Source: Ignavibacteriota bacterium
GTDB lineage: Bacteria > Bacteroidota > Kapaibacteriia > Palsa-1295
Assembly: GCA_003151215.1 (NCBI GenBank)
Contig: PLXB01000505.1
Span: forward strand, 1,663-7,157
Direction: 5' to 3'
Length of the DNA: 5,495 bases
Positions 1-4,840 of the stretch are shown here, piece after piece (positions within the stretch are counted from its first letter, which is position 1; each line of letters opens with the position of its first letter). Both the position numbers and the translations under genes were made by a program. The notes under the pieces were generated by a model. It was not told where the DNA came from. It saw nothing but the letters and a program-made list of their open reading frames with translations, and made no database searches.

Positions 1-866
1 AAATGGTACATAATGGAATTGAGTATGGGCTTATGCAGATCATTGCAGAAGCATACGATCTACTTAAACGTGCATTAGGCTTATCTGCACAAGATTTTCA
101 AAATCTTTTTACCGAGTGGAATAGAGGCAAACTTCAATCGTTTCTTATCGAGGCAGCAGCAGAAGTTTTTAGAAAGATCGATTCCGATACGGGTAAACCC
201 CTCATTGATCTCATCCTCGATAAAGCGGCGCAGAAAGGAACGGGAGCCTGGACAATTGAAGATGCCGCCAACATCGGTTCAGCTATTCCGACAATTGGTG
301 CAGCACTTGACGCCCGGATAATCTCGTCACTAAAGGACGAGCGCATCGAAGCAGCAAAAGCTTTGACAGGGCCTTCAGATACATTCCCAACTGCACAGAG
401 GCAGCAGCTAATCGATGCAGTTCGTGATGCCATCTACGCATCGAATATCTGTTCATATTCTCAAGGCATGAGTTTACTTAAAACTGCGTCTAATGAATAC
501 GACTATAATCTCGATCTAAAAGCAATTGCAAAAATTTGGCGGGGCGGGTGCATTATTCGGGCAGCACTCTTAAATGATATTGCGAATGCATTCGAGCAAA
601 AGAAAGACCTCGAAAATTTATTACTCGATAAACAATTTCAATCCTATACAGAGGAATCGCAGAATGGATGGCGATTCACATTGAAAACGGCTATAGATCT
701 TGGAGTGCCTATGCCTGCAATAAGCGCATCGTTAGCATATTATGATTCATATCGCAGCGAACGGCTCCCTGCTAATCTTCTGCAAGCTCAACGTGACCTA
801 TTCGGAGCACATACGTTCGAACGAATTGATATGCCTGGCATTTTTCATGCAAAGTGGTCTGAATAA
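1..866 (+). CDS. gnd: 6-phosphogluconate dehydrogenase, decarboxylating (C-terminal part, cut by left edge)
   Basis: Oxidatively decarboxylates 6-phosphogluconate to ribulose 5-phosphate with NAD(P)+ in the cytosolic pentose phosphate pathway. The frame is open to base 1, so the ATG at base 3 is an internal Met, not the start. The visible 287 residues begin at the signature VHNGIEYG, which normally follows the catalytic Lys183; about 183 N-terminal residues (Rossmann domain) lie outside the window. Further family residues are present: Lys78 in AQKGTG and Arg105 in DARIISSLKDER (substrate phosphate/carboxylate binding), and Arg264 and His270 in AQRDLFGAHTF, the C-terminal tail that reaches into the partner subunit's active site. 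Adding 183 puts all of these at the usual family positions, so the protein would be the normal ~470 residues with no sign of decay. It is convergent with the next gene, 34 bp away. The identification is very secure; the NAD/NADP preference cannot be read here. Confidence 0.97.
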   Translation, partial: MVHNGIEYGLMQIIAEAYDLLKRALGLSAQDFQNLFTEWNRGKLQSFLIEAAAEVFRKIDSDTGKPLIDLILDKAAQKGTGAWTIEDAANIGSAIPTIGAALDARIISSLKDERIEAAKALTGPSDTFPTAQRQQLIDAVRDAIYASNICSYSQGMSLLKTASNEYDYNLDLKAIAKIWRGGCIIRAALLNDIANAFEQKKDLENLLLDKQFQSYTEESQNGWRFTLKTAIDLGVPMPAISASLAYYDSYRSERLPANLLQAQRDLFGAHTFERIDMPGIFHAKWSE

Positions 867-900
867 TGTGATCTCGGAATCGGGAAGTGAAATAGTAGGT

Positions 901-1809
901 TTATAATTGGAAGATACGAGAGATATTAAAACCTAGTTGAATTCCTCCGTTTGCCCAATTATAATATGTTTCCGTTATGAATGCCCGCTCGTTCATTCCG
1001 ATAGAATTCGACAGGTGAACTTGGAAAACGTGGCCGCCTGTTTCGATGTCAAATCCGACTGCGATCGGATCAAACTTCAGTACTGTCGAACCATTGATCA
1101 CCTGAGATCGTATGAGATTGAATGGATGGTACCAATCGAAGGTAAAAGAAATCCTGTTGGTTATTTTTATTCTCCCCCCGACTCCAAGGGCATAAATATC
1201 ATGCGGATCGGATTTGAAAAGAGTCAGGTTTTGATGAATCAGAGTGGGTGATATCTGAAGAGTAAATTCATCGCTTATTTTGCTCCCAACGAGAACTTGC
1301 TGGTAGAATGCCAGCCGAGACGAAAAATAGTTCGCAATCGTAGGGTCAGCGTATGGTCCGGTCCAACATGTCACTCCCGCAACAAGAATTACGGAGACGG
1401 GCATGTCACGATCGCCGCGCGATTGATGAAGAAGTCGGTATTTCGCGAATCCGTCCAACTCTTTCTTTACCGTGCTTCTGCCGAATCCGACCAAAAGATC
1501 ATTATACGGCGCATAATCAAAACTCAGGCGAACAGTGGATTGATCAAGCCCAAAGAATTGCCCTGCTCCGCTGTTGACGGGACCGAATCGATGCAAGATG
1601 CGAAAATCCAACGACCCTGCTCCAAGCATTTCGATAGACTGTCCGTTAATGACCCTGGTGGATTTGAAAGCATTTGTAATATAATCGGTTTGTGCGCTAT
1701 CCTTTACCAGATCGAGCATGCTTACAGTCGAATCCTGAGCATAAAGTGAAGAAGAGAATGTGAGGGTCAGAGCGAGAGCAATCGTTAAGAAGGCGAAGGT
1801 TTTTTTCAC
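901..1809 (-). CDS. DUF5777-like outer-membrane beta-barrel protein
   Basis: Predicted exported outer-membrane beta-barrel protein resembling the DUF5777 family, whose function is unknown. I prefer the GTG start at 1809 (302 aa). It overlaps the YceI stop as GTGA and begins a clean signal peptide, MKKTFAFLTIALALTLTF..., with likely cleavage YA|QD after residue 24. An in-frame ATG at 1827 would add six residues (MARSAS). Family-like stretches are AFKSTRVINGQSIE (48-60), LDFRILHRFGPVNSG (67-81) and HVFQVHLSNSIGMNERAF (260-277); the end GFNISRIF followed by QL has the aromatic character of barrel C-termini. The rest alternates short amphipathic beta-strands with loops, without Trp-rich TonB boxes or a plug domain. 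It is the last gene of the leftward cluster and translationally coupled to YceI. A porin, or a scaffold for the cytochromes, is only inference from neighbours. The family call comes from recalled motifs, not a profile search. Confidence 0.83.
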   Translation of the reverse strand: MKKTFAFLTIALALTLTFSSSLYAQDSTVSMLDLVKDSAQTDYITNAFKSTRVINGQSIEMLGAGSLDFRILHRFGPVNSGAGQFFGLDQSTVRLSFDYAPYNDLLVGFGRSTVKKELDGFAKYRLLHQSRGDRDMPVSVILVAGVTCWTGPYADPTIANYFSSRLAFYQQVLVGSKISDEFTLQISPTLIHQNLTLFKSDPHDIYALGVGGRIKITNRISFTFDWYHPFNLIRSQVINGSTVLKFDPIAVGFDIETGGHVFQVHLSNSIGMNERAFITETYYNWANGGIQLGFNISRIFQL

Positions 1810-2387
1810 GGAAGCGGATCGAGCCATACTGCAACGTTGATGTTTACTGTTTTTGAAATTTTATCCTTAACAACTCCGGGAATATCAATATCAAAATCCG
1901 AAAGCAAAATCTTGAACGACGCCGTACCGCTTACTTTGCCGTCCTTCACGACGAGTATTCCACGTGCCGGCACTTCTTTGGTCTCGCCGTGAATTGTAAG
2001 ATTCCCGGTGATCTTTATCGGATACGATCCGTCTTTCGAAAGATTAACATTATCAAAATCTGCGATCTTTCCTTTATAAGTCGATTTAGGATATTTATCA
2101 CTCTCAACATAATTTTCATTGAAGTGTTCTTGCATTAGAGCCCGCTCGAATTCGAATGCTTTCAGGAGAACGGCAAGTTCAAGCGCACCGGTTTTCGCGT
2201 CAAGCACAAATGTTGCTTTTTTATTTTCTGCTTTTATATCTTCTGTCAGTCCCGATGCATCGAAAGTGATCGAACCGGATTTGGTGAAGTACTTACTTTG
2301 CGCAGAGACAGTCTGCCCGAATGCGCAAAAGAGAATTAATGAAAACACCGCGAGTCTTATTTTATTTATTCTTTTCATCATTATCAT
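1806..2387 (-). CDS. YceI-family periplasmic protein
   Basis: Predicted periplasmic lipocalin-like barrel of the YceI family; structurally studied members bind polyisoprenoid chains such as isoprenoid quinones in an internal cavity. The 193-residue protein has a signal peptide (Lys/Arg-rich start, hydrophobic 12-24, likely cleavage VSA|QS after residue 29), leaving ~164 residues, normal for the family. Diagnostic stretches are FEFERALMQEHFNENYVESD (78-97) followed by KYPKSTYKGKI, then LTIHGETKEVPARG (130-143), and a closing strand pair DIDIPGVV / VNINVAVWL. The start could be any of Met1, 3 or 4 (ATGATAATGATG); no convincing Shine-Dalgarno lies upstream. It begins 20 bp after the OB-fold gene and its TGA overlaps the GTG of the beta-barrel gene. 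A ligand shared with the cytochromes, such as a quinone, is inference; the fold alone does not identify the ligand. Confidence 0.92.
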   Translation of the reverse strand: MIMMKRINKIRLAVFSLILFCAFGQTVSAQSKYFTKSGSITFDASGLTEDIKAENKKATFVLDAKTGALELAVLLKAFEFERALMQEHFNENYVESDKYPKSTYKGKIADFDNVNLSKDGSYPIKITGNLTIHGETKEVPARGILVVKDGKVSGTASFKILLSDFDIDIPGVVKDKISKTVNINVAVWLDPLP

Positions 2388-2407
2388 ATTTTATACATCA
2401 AAATTTA

Positions 2408-2842
2408 TCACTTTACTAAGGCACACCGATTGAGCACCACATCTGTAAGAAGCCCTGCACAAGTTCCTGTAACAGTAACGCTGTCCCCCGTATGTATTTG
2501 TCCGGCATCGCTGGAATGACGGGCATCAAGTTCGCAGGAAACACCGCCCATAGGATCTCCGGCATCAAGCCCCAGGCTTATTGTACCCGTATGATCTTTA
2601 TCAATTGTCTTCAGGAGCCCTCGGACATTAATGATCTTATCGAAATACTTTGCATTCGCAGCTTTTTCATTTTGCGAATACTCGCTGAATAGTTGTGTGG
2701 CGCTTACGACAATGTCAGCTTTCGCTCCGGATAGATCGGCATTTTTTCGCGTGTATTGGAGATAACCATAGATCGCACCAATAATGATGAAGAAAAGTAT
2801 GCCGAAAAGAATATACTTGGTTCGTTTTTTTAAAGTCATCAT
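2408..2842 (-). CDS. Membrane-anchored OB-fold (tRNA_anti-like) protein
   Basis: Small 144-residue protein with a single N-terminal hydrophobic anchor (residues 10-28 after the KKRTK positive patch) and a soluble domain that should face the periplasm. The domain matches the layout I know for 'tRNA_anti-like' OB-fold proteins: helix ATQLFSEYSQNEKAANAKYF (48-67), strand KIINVRGLLKTI, Cys103 in GVSCELD, GDSVTVTGTCAG with Cys128, and DVVLNRCAL with Cys140. The name is historical; nothing here implies tRNA binding, and an exported OB-fold more probably binds a small ligand or a partner protein. Three cysteines allow one disulfide plus a free thiol. The ATG at 2842 overlaps the TAA of the upstream cytochrome gene as TAATG, a reinitiation arrangement; a second ATG follows directly. 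The function is unknown; coupled translation ties it to the cytochrome. Confidence 0.75.
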   Translation of the reverse strand: MMTLKKRTKYILFGILFFIIIGAIYGYLQYTRKNADLSGAKADIVVSATQLFSEYSQNEKAANAKYFDKIINVRGLLKTIDKDHTGTISLGLDAGDPMGGVSCELDARHSSDAGQIHTGDSVTVTGTCAGLLTDVVLNRCALVK

Positions 2843-3225
2843 TAATTATTCGGAATTCCCATGTTGACCCAATGTTGAATAGCTCCGATATCGCAGGATG
2901 AAAGCCTATTGCCACTGAGCGGCATGGCATTAAAACCGGGACTCTGGTTAATATCTCCCATGAGTTTACCGTTGGCAGCTTGTTGCTGCAAACCTGCAAA
3001 ATTATCTAAAATTACACCGTTTCCCTGAAGTGGTCCGGACGTACTGCTATGGCAGGAACTGCAATTATCTTTAATAATTGTCGCAATTCGCCCCGTATAA
3101 GTAATATTCGTCGTATCGCAAGGTACAGGTGTCACATTATTATAGAGCGCCTCTTGGGAATCGTAATAACACCCTACCGCGAACAGACAGGCTCCCGCAA
3201 TACATATTTTTCTAAACATATTCAT
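2842..3225 (-). CDS. Monoheme cytochrome c lipoprotein
   Basis: Predicted envelope lipoprotein carrying one covalently bound haem for electron transfer. The 127 residues show a short signal peptide with lipobox FAVGC (lipidated Cys19), one canonical haem site C55-S-S-C58-H59, and a probable distal ligand Met101 in NAMPLSG. Cys36 (PCDTTN) and Cys111 (LSSCDI) flank the domain and are matched in the neighbouring diheme protein, so they may form a disulfide. The C-terminus IQHWVNMGIPNN is typical of these small domains. The whole mature domain resembles the second half of the protein at 3353-4111. Start choice: ATG 3225 has GAGG only 3 nt upstream, whereas the second ATG at 3219 has it 9 nt upstream and gives a shorter signal, so 3219 is a fair alternative. 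The stop overlaps the OB-fold gene by one base (TAATG). The electron-transfer role follows from the haem motif; its partner is unknown. Confidence 0.87.
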   Translation of the reverse strand: MNMFRKICIAGACLFAVGCYYDSQEALYNNVTPVPCDTTNITYTGRIATIIKDNCSSCHSSTSGPLQGNGVILDNFAGLQQQAANGKLMGDINQSPGFNAMPLSGNRLSSCDIGAIQHWVNMGIPNN

Positions 3226-3239
3226 TATCCTCTATATAG

Positions 3240-3247
3240 CAAAAATA
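3240..3247 (-). promoter_or_regulatory. Possible Bacteroidota -7 promoter element
   Basis: Read on the minus strand this is TATTTTTG, an exact fit to the TAnnTTTG element known from Bacteroidota housekeeping promoters. It lies 14 nt before the ATG at 3225, which would leave a very short leader. No clear TTG -33 element is seen at the expected distance, where the inverted repeat sits instead. In an AT-rich spacer a chance match is quite possible. Confidence 0.22.
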
Positions 3248-3252
3248 ATACC

Positions 3253-3278
3253 AACTTTTCGGAGAAGGGAGAAAAGTT
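3253..3278. repeat. Perfect 8-bp inverted repeat with 10-nt spacer
   Basis: AACTTTTC at 3253-3260 is mirrored exactly by GAAAAGTT at 3271-3278, separated by a purine-rich spacer (GGAGAAGGGA on the plus strand). It ends 27 bp before the start of the monoheme cytochrome gene. It could be a regulator-binding dyad close to the promoter, or in RNA a hairpin between the two cytochrome genes. The stem is AT-rich and, in the leftward direction, is followed only by a broken T tract, so a strong intrinsic terminator is unlikely. Confidence 0.5.
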
Positions 3279-3352
3279 TAAAATATGACACTGAAATAAT
3301 GCTTGTTGTGACACGCAATTTCCTGAATAATTTTTCATACTGATAAATCTCG

Positions 3353-4111
3353 TCAATTATTAGGTGAGCCGGATCGTATCCAGATTTTAATCGTATTTAT
3401 ATCACAATCGGAAAGGCTGCTCGATTGGGGCATGGGGTGGTACGACGGCGCATGCGTTATTGTTCCAATAAGGTTTCCATTATTCACTTGTTTGAGAACG
3501 TCAGAGTAATCTGTCAGAATTGCATTACCGCTTGCAAGCGAGCTGTTATGGCAGCCGATACAAGAGGTAACCAGAATACGCGCCACTGATTGGCTGTATG
3601 TAATACCCGTTGTATCACAAGCGCCATCGCACTTGTTATCCAACGCCCCTTGCTCGATCCAAGCCAAAAGCAGAGAATCCTGAGCGCCGGTAAGCGGCAC
3701 ACCCGGTGATCTGGGCATTTTATCTTCTCCCCTGCCGGAAAGTACAGTGTAAATTCTGCTTGATGAAGGCTTATTCCTGTTAACATTACGTGAAATCGAC
3801 GGATAATCTACAAGCGGAGTTAATTCACCTCCACTACCGTCGTGGCATCCATTACCAGGCATTGAACAATGTGAAGTAATCAAAGGCAGAATATCGTTTT
3901 CAAAATACACGCTGTCCGGACTGCATATATGCTTGGGAAGCCAATGAGTTGTATCAATAATCGTCGTATCTTTACCACCGCCGTTGTGTGTGGTATCGGC
4001 AGGCAAAAGAATATAAGACGGGTTATGCTTGCAGGATTCTACCGAAACCAGCAAAATACTTCCGAATAAGAATATCAGAAAAAGGGCAAAAAATTGTCTT
4101 CTCATGTCCAT
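3353..4111 (-). CDS. Diheme cytochrome c lipoprotein, two cytochrome domains
   Basis: Predicted envelope lipoprotein of 252 residues with two tandem cytochrome c domains. The hydrophobic signal (6-24) ends in VESC, giving a likely lipidated Cys27, followed by a Thr/Gly/Asp-rich linker (40-58). Domain 1 has an unusual attachment site, C82-SMPGNG-C89-H90 (CX6CH instead of CXXCH), probable distal Met132 (DKMPRSP) and helix LLLAWIEQGA. Domain 2 has canonical C184-IG-C187-H188, probable distal Met227 (YHPMPQ), Cys165/Cys236 as a possible disulfide, and ends IWIRSGSPNN. Domain 2 is clearly related to the monoheme protein at 2842-3225. The architecture resembles the small Planctomycete-type cytochrome c domain proteins common in Bacteroidota. 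The start is at ATG 4111; an in-frame ATG at 4105 is possible and the Shine-Dalgarno is weak for both. It is the first leftward gene; the 127-bp gap leaves open whether it shares a transcript with the next four. Confidence 0.87.
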   Translation of the reverse strand: MDMRRQFFALFLIFLFGSILLVSVESCKHNPSYILLPADTTHNGGGKDTTIIDTTHWLPKHICSPDSVYFENDILPLITSHCSMPGNGCHDGSGGELTPLVDYPSISRNVNRNKPSSSRIYTVLSGRGEDKMPRSPGVPLTGAQDSLLLAWIEQGALDNKCDGACDTTGITYSQSVARILVTSCIGCHNSSLASGNAILTDYSDVLKQVNNGNLIGTITHAPSYHPMPQSSSLSDCDINTIKIWIRSGSPNN

Positions 4112-4333
4112 CGTTTCTCATAAGTAACTTTATGTATGTTTGCTCTGGGTGGAGTGCAAATAGGCTGCCTGTTACTATATTGATACATAAATCATCACGA
4201 TGTTTCAGTGAATAATTCTTCATTTTATCCCATTAACGTCTTTTCTCGAAACAATTGCACGATTTTTGAATCATTATGCTTAGTTATGTCGTAAAAAAAG
4301 CTCTCCCCTAAATATAGGATCAGTTATAAAAGT
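4112..4333. promoter_or_regulatory. Divergent intergenic control region between two cytochrome genes
   Basis: This 222-bp AT-rich spacer separates the leftward diheme gene from the rightward one and must hold at least the promoter of the rightward gene, and probably both. No plausible coding region is seen; the short frames crossing it run into the flanking genes out of frame. I find no convincing -35/-10 or TAnnTTTG element. Minor structure includes a short dyad CATC-AC-GATG at 4193-4202 and CCTA-AATA-TAGG at 4307-4318, 15 bp before the rightward ATG. Both are too short to call as operators. Shared regulation of the two sides is inferred only from the divergent layout. Confidence 0.45.
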
Positions 4334-4807
4334 ATGAACGTAAAAAGTAAGATTGTTGGTTTTGCCCTTTGTGCATTTGCATGTTTTGTTATATATTCAT
4401 GCACGCACGTTAGTGGAACGTACATAAGTGCACATGGCTCCAGAGCCGGTAGTTCAATGAAGAGTAACTGTATGGGCTGCCACCAGACCGGAGCAACAGA
4501 AGGCGGATTCATCGTTGCCGGAACCGTCTTCGGCAGAGACACTACATCTAGAGATCCGAATGGGAATGTCTATCTTTTCAACGTGCCGAACGGTGTCCTG
4601 GGAAGGGATAGTGTTATCGCAATGATCGAAGTTGATGGAGTCGGAAATTTCTATACAACTCATCCTATTGACCTTTCAGGCGGAGTCTACCCGGCGGCAA
4701 TTTCACCATCCGGAACAGATACGCTTCATCACATGCAGGCAATAACGACAAACGGTGCATGCAATAGCTGCCACGGAGTTACTCAGGCAAATATTGTTGT
4801 AAATTAA
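4334..4807 (+). CDS. Diheme cytochrome c lipoprotein with inter-haem beta domain
   Basis: Predicted envelope lipoprotein of 157 residues with two canonical haem c sites. The signal segment (8-22) ends in VIYSC, giving a likely lipidated Cys23. Haem 1 is C46-MG-C49-H50 in SNCMGCHQTG; haem 2 is C143-NS-C146-H147 in NGACNSCHG, 11 residues from the C-terminus. Candidate distal ligands are His34 (ISAHGS) and His132/His133/Met134 (LHHMQ). Between the haems, residues 58-128 read as beta-strands: FIVAGTVF, NVYLFNVP, SVIAMIEVDGVGNFYTT. This resembles the small Ig- or transthyretin-like domains of carboxypeptidase-regulatory type. It is not evidently related to the cytochromes on the other strand. The ATG at 4334 lacks a strong Shine-Dalgarno (GGATCAG 9 nt upstream is weak). 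It is divergent from the diheme gene and convergent with the flippase-like gene 26 bp away. Electron transfer is expected from the haem motifs; partners are unknown. Confidence 0.87.
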   Translation: MNVKSKIVGFALCAFACFVIYSCTHVSGTYISAHGSRAGSSMKSNCMGCHQTGATEGGFIVAGTVFGRDTTSRDPNGNVYLFNVPNGVLGRDSVIAMIEVDGVGNFYTTHPIDLSGGVYPAAISPSGTDTLHHMQAITTNGACNSCHGVTQANIVVN

Positions 4808-4813
4808 GACCTC

Positions 4814-4840
4814 AAAAAAAAAAATTTGCCTCCCTAGGCA
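4814..4840 (-). terminator. Probable weak intrinsic terminator of the flippase-like gene
   Basis: On the minus strand TGCCT-AGGG-AGGCA forms a 5-bp stem with a 4-nt loop (4840 to 4827), followed by AA and an uninterrupted run of 11 T (4824-4814). The stop codon TAG of the leftward gene lies inside the hairpin. The T tract is strong but the stem is short. It fits the 26-bp space between two convergent genes. Confidence 0.42.

Larger units (their letters stand above)
3226..3352 (-). other. 127-bp intergenic region before the monoheme cytochrome gene
   Basis: Gap between two leftward cytochrome genes. It contains no credible ORF on either strand. Its notable content is the perfect inverted repeat at 3253-3278 and a possible Bacteroidota-type -7 element at 3240-3247. 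It may carry a separate promoter for the downstream four-gene operon, or an RNA structure that sets the relative expression of the two cytochromes. Confidence 0.5.

Noticed and set aside
134..433. Minus-strand 99-codon frame inside gnd
   Set aside because: It is fully antisense to strongly conserved 6-phosphogluconate dehydrogenase sequence; low-complexity Ala/Ser composition and no recognisable protein.
937..1749. Plus-strand frames (937-1251, 1297-1749, 1353-1577) opposite the beta-barrel gene
   Set aside because: They are shadows of the minus-strand gene, which has a signal peptide and family motifs; these frames have irregular composition and no domains.
2715..2999. Minus-strand 94-codon frame overlapping the cytochrome / OB-fold junction
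   Set aside because: It is an out-of-frame reading across two well-supported genes on the same strand, without plausible protein features.
3286..3314. TGACAC direct repeat (3286-3291 and 3309-3314)
   Set aside because: Six bases repeated once at 23-bp spacing in AT-rich DNA is readily expected by chance, and it has no other support.
4023..4223. Short frames on both strands reaching into the divergent intergenic region
   Set aside because: They overlap the start of the diheme gene, lack ribosome sites and resemble no known protein.
4112..4333. Sigma-70-like TTGCAC-N17-TACATA on the minus strand upstream of the diheme gene
   Set aside because: The -10 match is poor (three of six) and this consensus is not typical for the inferred lineage.
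901..4807. MtrCAB-type extracellular electron conduit
   Set aside because: No decahaem cytochrome is present and the barrel does not look like MtrB. With five CxnCH sites across three small proteins, the classical system cannot be claimed; only a loose analogy remains.
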